NCBI RefSeq assembly: GCF_004403305.1
Contig: NZ_SOHE01000018.1
Span: 1-64,000, forward strand
DNA: 64,000 nt
Direction: 5' to 3'
From: Cryobacterium frigoriphilum
Lineage (GTDB): Bacteria; Actinomycetota; Actinomycetes; Actinomycetales; Microbacteriaceae
A program made the position numbers and the translations under genes. Position 1 is the first letter of the stretch; each line of letters begins with the position of its first letter. The notes under the pieces are model-generated. The model had not been told where the DNA came from and searched no databases. It saw nothing but the letters and a program-made list of their open reading frames with translations. Positions 51,695 to 60,483 of the stretch are shown here, in pieces.

Positions 51695-52684
51695 ATGACG
51701 CAGCGACCCACGATGGAGCGCCCGATGGCCAGCACGGATTCCGGCTCCGCGATTGCCCCGACACACCGGTGGCTCAGACTGCTCTGGATCGTCCCGGCCG
51801 CTCTCGTGCTGTTTGCCGGCGTCGTGCTGGCGGCGCGCGGCATCCGCTCTCTGCCAGAGGTTCAGTCGTTTCTGGCCGTGTATCCCGGCACGACGACCCT
51901 GCCGGACTCGGCCCCGGTGGGGATTCCCGCGTGGCTGGCCTGGCAGCACGGACTGAACGCATTCTTTCTGTTCTTCATCATTCGGACCGGCTGGCAGATT
52001 CGCCGCACCGGTCGTCCGACCAGTTTTTGGAAGCGCACGAACACCGGCCTGTTGCGCACGAAACGACCGCCGACCAGAATCGGTCTGAACGTGTGGCTGC
52101 ACCTCGGCTGGGACACGCTGTGGGTGCTGAACGGGGTGTTGTTCTACGTGTTGCTGTTCGCGACCGGGCAGTGGCTGCGGCTCGTGCCGGTGACCTGGAG
52201 CATCGTTCCGAACGCAGCGTCGGCGGCGCTGCAGTACGCGTCGCTCGACTGGCCGATGGAGAACGGCTGGATTAACTACAACGCGCTCCAGACCATCAGC
52301 TACTTTCTGGTCGTGTTCGTGGCCGCCCCGCTGGCCCTGCTGACGGGGCTGCGCCTCTCGCCGTCATGGACGTCCCGACGGATGAGCGCGCTGTTTCCGA
52401 TCCGAGTCGCCCGCGCCCTTCACGTCGCCGTGATGCTCTTTTTCGTCGCCTTCATCAGCGTGCACGTTTTTCTGGTGTTCACGACGGGAGCCCTGCGCAA
52501 CCTCAATCACATGTATGCGGCTCAAGACGGCGAGGGTTGGCACGGCTTCGCGATCTTCGCCGGGGCGCTCGTCGTGACGATCGTGGTCTGGGCCGCGGCC
52601 AGACCACGGGTCGTGCGCGCGATCGCGGCCCTGACCGGCACGATCACCGACCGCCCCGCCCCGCCCCCACAGCCCGCCCCATAG
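51695..52684 (+). CDS. Cytochrome b/b6-like membrane protein
   Basis: Integral membrane protein of up to 329 residues with about five helices. Four candidate haem-ligand histidines sit in helices: WQHGLNAFFLFF, LNVWLHLGWDTLW, ARALHVAVMLFF and FISVHVFLVF. This matches the di-haem cytochrome b561/HydC-type fold that passes electrons through the membrane. The start is uncertain: an ATG at 51725 has GGAG 6 nt before it, while 51695 does not. Likely partner is the upstream nitroreductase-like protein. C-terminal tail is Pro-rich. Confidence 0.72.
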   Translation: MTQRPTMERPMASTDSGSAIAPTHRWLRLLWIVPAALVLFAGVVLAARGIRSLPEVQSFLAVYPGTTTLPDSAPVGIPAWLAWQHGLNAFFLFFIIRTGWQIRRTGRPTSFWKRTNTGLLRTKRPPTRIGLNVWLHLGWDTLWVLNGVLFYVLLFATGQWLRLVPVTWSIVPNAASAALQYASLDWPMENGWINYNALQTISYFLVVFVAAPLALLTGLRLSPSWTSRRMSALFPIRVARALHVAVMLFFVAFISVHVFLVFTTGALRNLNHMYAAQDGEGWHGFAIFAGALVVTIVVWAAARPRVVRAIAALTGTITDRPAPPPQPAP

Positions 52685-52686
52685 CG

Positions 52687-52749
52687 CCGCGAGAGCGGGT
52701 GAATCGTCGGTGTGACGTGGTCACAGCGACGATTCACCCGCTCTCGCGG
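52687..52749. terminator. 23-bp inverted repeat, extendable to 30 bp, at a convergent junction
   Basis: Arms 52687-52709 and 52727-52749 are exact complements (start CCGCGAGAGC). The loop itself pairs as TGTGAC/GTCACA after one G-G mismatch, leaving only GTG unpaired, so the whole is a nearly 30-bp hairpin between the cytochrome and I9-like genes. Confidence 0.8.
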
Positions 52750-52771
52750 GAACTGGGTGGGGCGGGGTGGG

Positions 52772-53005
52772 CTACTGGATGTCGGAGTCCGGGGGTTCGA
52801 GCCGCACGGTTCGGTCGGCGGTGACGGATGCCACGCCCTCGACCTCCTGCACGGCCGCCAGATCTTGCGGCCGCACACTGCCCGTGATGATGCCGACCTC
52901 GCCCAGCACGGCATCGACCGCCATGCCGCTGGCACGCAGCCGCTCGGCCACGCGCTCGAGGTCGTCAGCGTGCCCGTCGTCGACGACGACACTGACATTC
53001 AGCAT
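52772..53005 (-). CDS. Small I9/propeptide-like protein next to a subtilase
   Basis: Protein of 77 residues with a very strong ribosome site AAGGAGGGTG. The pattern MLNVSVVVDDGHADDLERVAERL, shown here only by its start MLNVSVVVDD, then VLGEVGIITGSV, VEGVASVTAD and a short acidic tail, has the beta-alpha-beta-beta-alpha-beta order of inhibitor-I9 subtilisin propeptides. It follows the subtilase gene by 57 bp on the same strand, so it may act in trans as a chaperone or inhibitor. Similar small proteins are sometimes annotated wrongly as ketohydroxyglutarate aldolase. Confidence 0.65.
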   Translation of the reverse strand: MLNVSVVVDDGHADDLERVAERLRASGMAVDAVLGEVGIITGSVRPQDLAAVQEVEGVASVTADRTVRLEPPDSDIQ

Positions 53006-53062
53006 GGTGACACCCTCCTTGGTCGCACCGCCCGTTTCATTCGCACCGCCCGTTGCGCGCGG

Positions 53063-54412
53063 CTAACGTGAATCATCGTCCGACGATACGCTGCGCGAGC
53101 CGCGCTGCGGTGCCAGGCCGAGGCCCGATCCCACGTCGACGGAGGGGGCAAGCAGCCGCTGGCCCTCCTGCACGAGGGTGGCCCACAGTTCGCGACCTCG
53201 AAAACCGGTCGCCTCCGCCCAGAGCGCCGCGAGGCCGGCGATGTGCGGCGTGGCCATGCTCGTACCGCTGATCGTGTTGTATTTCGCCGGCATCAGCCAC
53301 GAGGACAGCACCCGGAATCCCGGACCCGCAATGTCCACCTGTCCCCCGCGTATCGCCAGGGTACGGGCCGAGAAGTTGGCGACGTCCAGGGACTGTTCCA
53401 GGGCGGCCACCGCGAGAATGTGCGGGCTGTTCGCAGGTGCGCCCACAAAGCCAAAGTTGCCCTGTGACCGCGCGGCGTTGTTGCCGGCGGCAGCGATGAT
53501 CAGCGATCCCTTGTTGAGGGCACGACGACCCGCCGCGGTGTATGGCGGATGCACCTGCGACACGTTGGCGCCGAGCGACATCGAAATGATCGGCACCTTG
53601 TTGGCGACCGCCCAGTTGATGCCGGCGATGATGCCGCCGTCACTGCCAGATCCGGCATTGCTGAGCACCTTTCCGACGAAGATTTCGGCGCCATAGGCTA
53701 TTCCGTAGCGCGGACCGCTCGCCGGGGCGTTGGTTCCCGTCGAGGTACCGATGCAGTGGGTGCCGTGGCCGTGGCCGTCCTGCGCCTGCTCGTTCGGAAT
53801 GAACGACTGCGTCGTAATCTGGCGCCCCGCGAAGTCGGGGTGGGTCGAGTCGAACCCGGTGTCGAGCACCGCGACCCGAATTCCCCGGCCCGACCACGGC
53901 GACGACGGCACGTCGGTCGCCTGCAGACCCCAGGTGAACTGAGGCGTGTCCTGGAAAGCGAGCGGGTTCGCGCCGAACCCGCTGCGGGTCCCAGTCTGCA
54001 AGCCGGCCTGCTGCATGTCCTGTTCCTGTGAGCCCTGGCCGGGCGAGGTCTGGGTGCCCTGCCGCTTCAGGATGTGGTGCACGAGTTCGGGTGAAATCGA
54101 CTGGATGGTTCCGCGATCCTCGGCCGAGTGCGCAAAGCTGCGCGCCTGCCCCCGGTCGGCTGTCACCACGGCGATGCCGAGCTCCGAGAATATGGTGGCG
54201 TCGGCGTTCTCGACCTCGAGCGGGTCAACCGATTGGTCGGTGAAGTCACGGGAATTCGCGACGTTCCCGAGGCCCGCGTTGCGCAGGGTGGCCGTGGGGT
54301 CTCCCTCGCTTTCGTCGAAGACGACGATGAAGCGTCCGGTCGTCTCCAGCACATCGCTGCCGGGGGGCAGTCCGGTTCCGCGGGCGAAGTTCTCTGATCC
54401 GGGCTCAATCAT
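53063..54412 (-). CDS. S8 family subtilisin-like serine peptidase, no export signal
   Basis: Peptidase of 449 residues. The triad is Asp184 (VAVLDTGFD), His216 (GHGHGTHCIGT) and Ser385 (SGTSMATPH), with Asn311 of AAGNN as oxyanion residue. Residues about 25-115 resemble an I9-type propeptide. No signal peptide or membrane helix is present, so unless exported otherwise the enzyme is intracellular, which is unusual. A Gln/Gly/Thr-rich linker (115-150) separates the prodomain. It is divergent from the M4-like metallopeptidase and followed by the I9-like gene. Confidence 0.93.
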   Translation of the reverse strand: MIEPGSENFARGTGLPPGSDVLETTGRFIVVFDESEGDPTATLRNAGLGNVANSRDFTDQSVDPLEVENADATIFSELGIAVVTADRGQARSFAHSAEDRGTIQSISPELVHHILKRQGTQTSPGQGSQEQDMQQAGLQTGTRSGFGANPLAFQDTPQFTWGLQATDVPSSPWSGRGIRVAVLDTGFDSTHPDFAGRQITTQSFIPNEQAQDGHGHGTHCIGTSTGTNAPASGPRYGIAYGAEIFVGKVLSNAGSGSDGGIIAGINWAVANKVPIISMSLGANVSQVHPPYTAAGRRALNKGSLIIAAAGNNAARSQGNFGFVGAPANSPHILAVAALEQSLDVANFSARTLAIRGGQVDIAGPGFRVLSSWLMPAKYNTISGTSMATPHIAGLAALWAEATGFRGRELWATLVQEGQRLLAPSVDVGSGLGLAPQRGSRSVSSDDDSR

Positions 54413-54565
54413 GGTGGTGCTCCTTTCGCTGCTACATGGGCGTGCTCACCTGGGCGCGTTGTCACATGCGGTGCCAGCTTGGCGAGCGACCCGTTACGGA
54501 GGCGTTATCCCGGTGTTATCGCCGCACACCTTGACAGCGAAGCCCGGCAGGACCACGGTTTTCCC

Positions 54566-56287
54566 GTGCCCACCGAAAGCGACCTGATTACCCTCACCGC
54601 CCTGGCCGAGGGGCCCAACACCTCCGGCCCGAACGGTGCGCTGCTGACCCGCGTGCGGGTACCGGTCGAGCGCATCACCCTTGACGCGCACTCTGCGGCC
54701 ACCATGCTCAGCGCCCGCTTCGCGATCTCGGTGAACGGCACCGCCCCGCAGCACCGCCGCCGCCCTGCCCTCGCCGACCTCGCCGACCCGCGGCCCCCGT
54801 GGGGCTGCGTCGACCGCGCACCATCGCCGCACCGAGTCGACCTGCTCGCCGACCGTCGTTTTCTGGCCCAGCACGTCTACGCGGTGGCCGCCTCGACGCT
54901 GTTCGTCTTCGAATCCACGCTGGGGCGGCGGATGGGCTGGGCCGGCGGCAAACGCCTCTCCATTTTCGCCTACGACCAGGTCGCCGCGAGCGATTCGGGG
55001 TACGACCGTGACGAGCGAAGCATCCGCTTGGGGCACTACGCCGACGATCAGGGCCCGGGCCGGGTGCCGTTGGCTCTGTTCCGAGACGTTGTCGCCCACG
55101 AAGTGACACACGCGATTATCGACGGCTACCGGCCGCGGTGGGCCGACGCCCACGCGGGAATCGACGCGCTGGCGCTGCACGAGGCCATCGCCGATCTGGT
55201 CGCGATCCTGTCGGTGTTCGCCGCCGACGAACGCGTCGAACAGCTGCTCGCCGGCGTGGTGCCGCCCGTGGCCGACCAGGCCGCACTCGTCGGCATCACG
55301 ACCGAGCTGCTGCGTGGCCGCCTCTTCGGGTTCGGCGACGGCCTCGCCAGCCACACCGCCGCCCACTCCTCCGCCCGCTCCGCCGCCTCCCGCTACGGCC
55401 TCGCCGGCCGCAATAGCCTCACCGACGAGATCCCCGATGACTGGCGCACCCTGCCGAGCCCGCACGCCCGCAGCCAGGCGGTTGTGCACGCGCTGCTGGC
55501 CGTGGTTGTGCGGCTCTGGGTGGAACGCATCGATCGACCCGGCGGGCGAGCCAGCCTCGTGCAGGTCGCCTCCGCCGGCGCGATCGTCGGCCGCCGAGTC
55601 CTGACGATGCTCGTGCGCGGCCTGGGCTACCTGCCGCCCGTCGACACGACCTGGGAAGACCTGCTGCACGGAATTCTCGCGGCCGACGAGCAGCTGGTGC
55701 CCGGCGACGACAACCACTACCGCGACGCCGTCGTTGAAGCCTTCGCAGCCATCGGAGTGCGACGGGCAACGCCCGTCGACGTGGCAGCCCTGGCGCCGCA
55801 GCTGCGCTATCCGATTCGCCTCGCCGCCCTCGGCAGCGACCCCGAAGAGGTGCTGCGCCTGATTTGGGAGAATCCGGCCCTGATCGAAGCGGCCGGACTC
55901 GATCCGGCCCGCTCGATCACCGTCGACCGGGTGCGGCCCAGCGTGCGGGTCAGTCCCGATGGCTTCGTCGTCTCGGAGATCGGCGCCTCCTTCACCCAGG
56001 AGTTTCTGCTCGACCGAGCCGAGGCCCGCAGGGCGGGACTGCCCGCCGCCGGACCAGTACTGATTCGCCGCGGCGGTCTGCTGCGCTTCGACGAGGGTGG
56101 CCGCCTCAGTTTTGCCGCCTTCGCGCCGACGGTGCCAACTGCTCGAAATGCATCGACTGCATCGACTGCACGGACCGCATCGATAGCGCCGCCGGTTCGC
56201 CGGCGCGCCACCCGTGAGGTAGCGGATGCCGCCGACGCCCCACAGACCACTGGAACGGCGTTCCACCAAGCGATGGAACGCCGTTAA
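54566..56287 (+). CDS. M4-like (gluzincin) metallopeptidase, no export signal
   Basis: Protein of about 573 residues. The zinc site is His178-Glu-x-x-His182 in VAHEVTHAIIDG, and ALHEAIADL supplies Glu206 as third ligand, mirroring the thermolysin pattern Asn-Glu-x-x-Ser-Asp. The usual M4 propeptide and signal are missing. The C-terminal 150 residues are a separate region ending in NASTASTART-type 9-bp repeats. The start is uncertain; GTG 54566 was chosen, since upstream codons lack a better site. It is divergent from the subtilase gene across about 150 bp. Confidence 0.72.
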   Translation: MPTESDLITLTALAEGPNTSGPNGALLTRVRVPVERITLDAHSAATMLSARFAISVNGTAPQHRRRPALADLADPRPPWGCVDRAPSPHRVDLLADRRFLAQHVYAVAASTLFVFESTLGRRMGWAGGKRLSIFAYDQVAASDSGYDRDERSIRLGHYADDQGPGRVPLALFRDVVAHEVTHAIIDGYRPRWADAHAGIDALALHEAIADLVAILSVFAADERVEQLLAGVVPPVADQAALVGITTELLRGRLFGFGDGLASHTAAHSSARSAASRYGLAGRNSLTDEIPDDWRTLPSPHARSQAVVHALLAVVVRLWVERIDRPGGRASLVQVASAGAIVGRRVLTMLVRGLGYLPPVDTTWEDLLHGILAADEQLVPGDDNHYRDAVVEAFAAIGVRRATPVDVAALAPQLRYPIRLAALGSDPEEVLRLIWENPALIEAAGLDPARSITVDRVRPSVRVSPDGFVVSEIGASFTQEFLLDRAEARRAGLPAAGPVLIRRGGLLRFDEGGRLSFAAFAPTVPTARNASTASTARTASIAPPVRRRATREVADAADAPQTTGTAFHQAMERR

Positions 56288-56589
56288 CCACCGCGAAACA
56301 GGCGCTCAGGCGGGTTCCCGCATTCCTGACGGGTTCGTCTGGCGCCGCTGACTACTGACGCATGAGGTTGCGCGACAGCGCCCCGAGTGCGCGCTCTGAA
56401 CGGCTGTCGCGACCCAGGCGACTCGGCGACCCCCACGTTCCGGCGGGGATAGGCCCGACCTCCGCCTGGGTGTGGAGTGTCGGTTGGTGGTGAGAGGCTC
56501 GGGTTGAAAAGATGCGTTTCAGACTCCGACCGTGGGAGCTGGTGCAGCACGATCAACCGGCCGAACAGGCCGCTACTCGGGGTGTCGAT

Positions 56590-56632
56590 AAATACCAGAG
56601 TCAGAAAAAGTTCTTGAGTTTCTCTGGTATTT
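56590..56632. repeat. 11-bp inverted repeat upstream of the DUF222-HNH gene
   Basis: AAATACCAGAG (56590-56600) and CTCTGGTATTT (56622-56632) surround a 21-nt loop in the 372-bp gap 56288-56659. The gap is more AT-rich than its surroundings at this end and otherwise holds nothing recognised. It may be a control site or a boundary of the 13E12-type unit. Confidence 0.6.
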
Positions 56633-56659
56633 GTCTTCATTCAGGAGTAAACTGAGAAT

Positions 56660-58171
56660 ATGTCACAGACACTCCCGTCGGACACAGATGCCGACCACAA
56701 TCCGGTTTCACGCCTCGCCCACATCACCGAGCAACTCGCCGACGCTCTCGAAGGGCTCGTCTTCCCGCTGGTCGCCGATGACGAGTCCCTCGCCCTTCTT
56801 GATGGGCTCGAGCAGCTCGGCCGCCGCGTCGATGGTGCCCGCGTTGCCTCAACAGCGGATGTTGCCCGCCGTGCTGACGTCGAGTACGACGGCGGCACCG
56901 ACACCCTGTCTGAGCGCATGGGGTGCACGGGCAAGCTCGACCTGATCATGAGTGTCACCCACGTGTCAGTGCGGGAAGTGAAGCGACGCATCAGCCTCGG
57001 AGCGCTGACCGGTGTGCGGCCTGAGGTGGGACAGTTGCGACCGGCGGTGTTTCCCACCGTGAGTGCGGCACTGGCTGCCGGGGAGATTGGCGTGGACTCG
57101 GCCGAGATCATCGTGAAAGGCTTGCAGGAGGTGATCCGGCAGGCCGACCCCTCGGATCTGCACCTCGCCGAACGAGTGCTCGTCGCCAATGCGACGGGTG
57201 CCCTCAACGACGACACCGAGGGTCTCCCCGGTGCCGGTATCGCGTTGCCGGCCGATCGGATGCGAGTGCTGGTACATGAGTGGCAGGCCCGACTCGACCC
57301 CGACGGCATCGCACCCCAGGAAGAGGCCCGGGAGGCCAAGAGCAGCATCAGCTTCGGCTCATTCGAACGAGGCCTGTACCGAATCTTCGGCGGCGTCACC
57401 CCCGACCTGCGCGGCGAGTTCGAGACGTATTTCGCGTCGCGGCTGTCGGCGCGGGCGACGGCGACGGCGACGGTGAAGTTTCTGCCCACCGCCGGACAGA
57501 CCGACATGGCCGGGACCGACGGGTCCGACGGGTCAGAAGGGCCAGACGGGTCCGAGGTCGTGCCTGACACCGACGCCGTTGATATCGACCGTCGCCCCGC
57601 CGGGGAAAAGCGGGCCGACATTCTGCGCGACATGGTCCGTGAAGCCGCCCGCGACCCCAAAGCCGGAGTGATGGGCGGCTCCGCCCCCACCGTCACGGTG
57701 CACGTCAACGCGGTCGATCTCAACGCCGGCCGCGGCGTCGGCTGGATCGACGGAGTCGAAGCCCCGGTCTCACTCACGACCGTCGACCAGGCCCTCTGCA
57801 GCGGCGGATTCATCCCCATCCTGTTCGGCCCGAACAATGAGGTCCTCCGAGTTGGCGATAAACGGCGGGCGTTCTCCCCGGCGATGACGAAAGCGATCAT
57901 GTCTCGCGATGGCGGCTGCATCATCTCCGGTTGCGACATCCCGGCGTACTGGACCGAACTGCACCACGTGAAAAGCTACGCCCAGGGCGGCAAAACCGAA
58001 GTCGCCAACGGGGTGTGCCTCTGTTATCGACATCACCACGCCATCGACACCTCGGGTTGGCAGATCCGCATGACCCACGGAAGGCCCGAAGTACTCGGCC
58101 CGGCCTGGATTGATCCGAGCCAAACGTGGCGGCCCGCCCAAAACCACCGCGCCAACCGCCCCGTGAACTAG
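56660..58171 (+). CDS. DUF222-HNH endonuclease domain protein (13E12 repeat type)
   Basis: Protein of 503 residues of the family repeated many times in actinobacterial genomes. Residues about 60-330 are DUF222 (DGLEQLGRRVDGARVA, GAAGEIGVDSAE-like AAGEIGVDSAEII). The C-terminal HNH domain reads SRDGGCIISGCDIPAYWTELHH, divided here as the Cys pair and the HH, with VCLCYRHHHAID following. A DGSDGSEG-type repeat lies at about residue 285. These genes behave as mobile or multicopy units, and one sits here between two peptidase genes. Confidence 0.92.
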   Translation: MSQTLPSDTDADHNPVSRLAHITEQLADALEGLVFPLVADDESLALLDGLEQLGRRVDGARVASTADVARRADVEYDGGTDTLSERMGCTGKLDLIMSVTHVSVREVKRRISLGALTGVRPEVGQLRPAVFPTVSAALAAGEIGVDSAEIIVKGLQEVIRQADPSDLHLAERVLVANATGALNDDTEGLPGAGIALPADRMRVLVHEWQARLDPDGIAPQEEAREAKSSISFGSFERGLYRIFGGVTPDLRGEFETYFASRLSARATATATVKFLPTAGQTDMAGTDGSDGSEGPDGSEVVPDTDAVDIDRRPAGEKRADILRDMVREAARDPKAGVMGGSAPTVTVHVNAVDLNAGRGVGWIDGVEAPVSLTTVDQALCSGGFIPILFGPNNEVLRVGDKRRAFSPAMTKAIMSRDGGCIISGCDIPAYWTELHHVKSYAQGGKTEVANGVCLCYRHHHAIDTSGWQIRMTHGRPEVLGPAWIDPSQTWRPAQNHRANRPVN

Positions 58172-58180
58172 CAGCCGTCT

Positions 58181-58226
58181 ACTCAGGCCTTCGACAACTC
58201 TTTACTCAGGCCTTCGGCAGCTCTTT
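58181..58226. repeat. Two direct copies of a 23-bp sequence after the DUF222-HNH gene
   Basis: Copies at 58181-58203 and 58204-58226 begin ACTCAGGCCTTCG and end ACTCTTT or GCTCTTT, differing at two positions. They fill the convergent gap to the caspase-like gene, which is one of the few convergent gaps without a long inverted repeat. Confidence 0.9.
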
Positions 58227-58244
58227 ACCGCTCACGAGAACAGG

Positions 58245-59201
58245 CTAGTTGCGGTCGTCGCGGGCCGGCTTGTCCGTTCGCACGGGCCCCAGCGTGCGTA
58301 CCGGCCTCTCCGCTCGCACGGGTGCCGGGGACCCGGCGCGGGCGAACGGGCTGCCCCACGGCATCCGCTTTCCGGCGGCCGGGGCTTCGAGCTGAGCCCG
58401 CTGCGTGAACTTCTCGGCCCGCAAATCCGTGTTCACCTGCGTGAGGATGTCGGCACGGGTGAGGTAGGGATTGGCGAGCAGGGCCTGAATCAGAAAGTGG
58501 GTGAAAGCTCCACTGTACCGACCGCCAAAGTTGGCGTCGGCCGCGGTCTGGTTGGAGCGACAGGCTGCGAACAGGGCCGGGTGCCCGGCTCCCTGCTCGC
58601 CGGTGTCGCCGGTGTCGGTCGCCGCGCGCACCAGATCACGGAACGACCGCGAGTTGGCGGCCTCGGCGCGTTCGACCGCGACCGGCGTCGGTGGCGGCAC
58701 GAACCGCGGGCGCCGACTGGGCAACAGATCGATCGCACGCAGCCCCGTGCCGCTGTGGCAGGTGTCGAGGATCACGTCAAGCAGCGCATTCTCGGGCAGC
58801 AGCGCGAACAGGTCGTGCAGCTCATCGTCGACAATGAGCGTCGTCGGGTCCCAGTTATCGCCCGACTGGCGCATGTCGTAGGTCACGAAAGCTTCGTCGA
58901 CGCTGTCCGATTCGTCGGCGTTCGAGTCGGGCACCTGGGTACCGTGGCTGGAAAAGGAGAACACCAGCTGGGTCGCCTCGCCCGTGCGCACGCGGCCCAT
59001 CGCATCGGTCAGGGCCCCCATCACCGCCGATTTGGTGGCGGCCGAATCGGTGAGCCGGGTGATGTCTGTGTCGCTGAACCCATAGTGACGGGTAAGCAGC
59101 GACACGATGTCGTCGGCGTCATTGACGCAGCCGTTGAGCCAGCTGTGGGTGGGGAGGTTTTCGAACTCGTTGATTCCGACACACACGGCGAGACTGGTCA
59201 T
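58245..59201 (-). CDS. Caspase-like (C14) peptidase
   Basis: Protein of 318 residues. The ATG at 59201 follows AGAGGA. The C14 catalytic dyad is His86 (FSFSSHGTQV) and Cys148 (ILDTCHSGTG), with the early GINEF and NDADDI segments of metacaspase-like folds. No signal peptide. The last 40 residues are basic, with repeated PVR(T/A) units, perhaps a binding tail. Bacterial caspase-like proteins often act in regulated proteolysis or cell death. It is divergent from the SARP regulator, which probably controls it. Confidence 0.88.
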   Translation of the reverse strand: MTSLAVCVGINEFENLPTHSWLNGCVNDADDIVSLLTRHYGFSDTDITRLTDSAATKSAVMGALTDAMGRVRTGEATQLVFSFSSHGTQVPDSNADESDSVDEAFVTYDMRQSGDNWDPTTLIVDDELHDLFALLPENALLDVILDTCHSGTGLRAIDLLPSRRPRFVPPPTPVAVERAEAANSRSFRDLVRAATDTGDTGEQGAGHPALFAACRSNQTAADANFGGRYSGAFTHFLIQALLANPYLTRADILTQVNTDLRAEKFTQRAQLEAPAAGKRMPWGSPFARAGSPAPVRAERPVRTLGPVRTDKPARDDRN

Positions 59202-59241
59202 GATTTCCTCTCGATGCCGAGGTTCTCGATTCGCTGTCGGT

Positions 59242-59286
59242 CTCGACACCGACGTTCTCGACACGGACATTGTCGACCCCGACGAG
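59242..59286. repeat. Three diverged 15-bp units in the caspase/SARP promoter
   Basis: CTCGACACCGACGTT, CTCGACACGGACATT and GTCGACCCCGACGAG lie end to end in the 124-bp divergent region. SARP proteins bind direct repeats, so the array may be the operator for the adjacent regulator; period 15 is longer than the classic 11-bp spacing. Confidence 0.5.
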
Positions 59287-59325
59287 CACATTGACAAGGC
59301 ACCGAGACCTCGCCACCATGTCAGC

Positions 59326-60090
59326 ATGGGAGCGCGACAGGCACCGGCTTGGAATTTGACTGTGCTCGGCTGTTGGCAATTACGGCGGAATGAGCAGGCC
59401 GTAGAGGTTGGAGCGCGGCAGAAACGCCTGATCTCCGCCCTCGCCCTGTTGGGGGCTCGTTCGCGTCACGTCGTGGCGGGGCTGCTCTGGCCCGACAGCA
59501 GCGAGGTTCAGGCCGCGGGCAACCTGCGCGCGAGCCTGTTTCGCATCGCGCATGACCTGCCGGCCCTCGTGCGGCCGTGCGATCCTCTGCAGCTGGAACC
59601 CACGGTGATCGTTGACCTGCACGCGGTGCGTCACCTCATCGACGAGATCACGGATGCCGCGGCCCGCCCCGCCGCACACCTCGCCGTGCCCGGCGACGCG
59701 GCCGAGGTGTTGCGCGCGGCTGATCTGCTGCCGGGTTGGTATGAGGACTGGGTGCTGCGCGAGCAGGACCGGTTGCAGCAGCAACGCATCGAAGCGCTCG
59801 AGGCCCTCGCCCGCCACCATCTGCGGCACAGCGATCTCGGCCCGGCCATCGGAGCCGCCAGGGCGGCTACGGCCATCGACCCGCTGCGGGAGAGCGCACA
59901 ACTCATCCTGGTGCGCGGCCACCTCGCGGAAGACAACCACGCCTCGGCGCTGCGGGCCTATCGGGAGTTTCGGCGCAGCCTGGGCAGCGAACTCGGGGTG
60001 GAACCCTCGCCGCGGTTCGCCGAGTTGCTCGGCAACGACCTGCACGCCAGCGACCGGTCAGCCAGCGACCTGATGCCGCTGCCACGCTGA
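59326..60090 (+). CDS. SARP-type regulator with wHTH and BTAD domains
   Basis: Protein of 254 residues. An OmpR-like winged helix (about 8-85; RQKRLISALALLGARSRHVV, then GNLRASLFRIAHDL) is followed by a BTAD domain (about 95-245; ADLLPGWYEDWVLREQDRL, then SALRAYREFRRSLGSELGVE). No ATPase or TPR module is attached, so it is a small SARP. The start is an ATG at 59326. Divergent from the caspase-like gene, it is the likely activator of the peptidase cluster. Confidence 0.88.
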   Translation: MGARQAPAWNLTVLGCWQLRRNEQAVEVGARQKRLISALALLGARSRHVVAGLLWPDSSEVQAAGNLRASLFRIAHDLPALVRPCDPLQLEPTVIVDLHAVRHLIDEITDAAARPAAHLAVPGDAAEVLRAADLLPGWYEDWVLREQDRLQQQRIEALEALARHHLRHSDLGPAIGAARAATAIDPLRESAQLILVRGHLAEDNHASALRAYREFRRSLGSELGVEPSPRFAELLGNDLHASDRSASDLMPLPR

Positions 60091-60112
60091 GTCTCCTCCC
60101 ACACTGGCCGGG

Positions 60113-60149
60113 TACACTGGCGAATGATTTCGGCTGGACCGTGCCGAAA
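60113..60149 (+). promoter_or_regulatory. Promoter-like region upstream of tatA
   Basis: TACACT (60113-60118) is a good -10 candidate, followed by the inverted repeat TTTCGGC/GCCGAAA (60128-60149) in the presumed leader, before GAGGAG and the tatA ATG. Confidence 0.35.
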
Positions 60150-60173
60150 CCGTAGACCCGAGGAGCCCCGTTC

Positions 60174-60410
60174 ATGCTCAGCAATCTCACCGGATGGCAC
60201 TTCATCGTCATCCTCTTCATCGTGCTGCTGCTCTTCGGCGCGCCCAAGCTTCCGGCCCTGGCTCGCAGCCTGGGCCAGTCGATGAAGATCTTCAAGTCTG
60301 AGATTCGCAGCGACCCGCCCGCGTCCGATCCCGCGAACTCGGCGAACTCGGCGAACTCGGCGAACCCCGCAGACCCCGCGAAGCCGACGGACAAGCCCAC
60401 CACATTGTGA
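60174..60410 (+). CDS. tatA: Sec-independent translocase TatA/E-like subunit
   Basis: Protein of 78 residues with one N-terminal membrane helix (WHFIVILFIVLLLFG), the hinge FGAPKLPALARSLGQSMKIFKSE that identifies TatA (helix boundary at Phe-Gly), and an amphipathic helix. The tail consists of repeated NSA units from 9-bp repeats. A GAGGAG site precedes the ATG. TatB and TatC are elsewhere. It forms the pore-like component of twin-arginine export. Confidence 0.93.
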   Translation: MLSNLTGWHFIVILFIVLLLFGAPKLPALARSLGQSMKIFKSEIRSDPPASDPANSANSANSANPADPAKPTDKPTTL

Positions 60411-60483
60411 CGCCCTAGTCCGGCTCTCGTCACCACCTGCCGGTAACCTCCTGCTGGCCACCGGCCTCGCGTACCATGTGGGC

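Noticed and set aside
49218-51764. A continuous minus-strand reading frame of 848 codons over the SDR and the nitroreductase region
   Set aside because: Only the last 276 codons are the SDR. The rest lies antisense to the well-supported nitroreductase-like gene and has no family motifs; it reflects high-GC codon bias.
54494-56269. A 591-codon minus-strand frame opposite the M4-like metallopeptidase
   Set aside because: The plus strand carries the HEVTH zinc site with its third Glu ligand; the antisense frame is Gly/Arg-rich without motifs.
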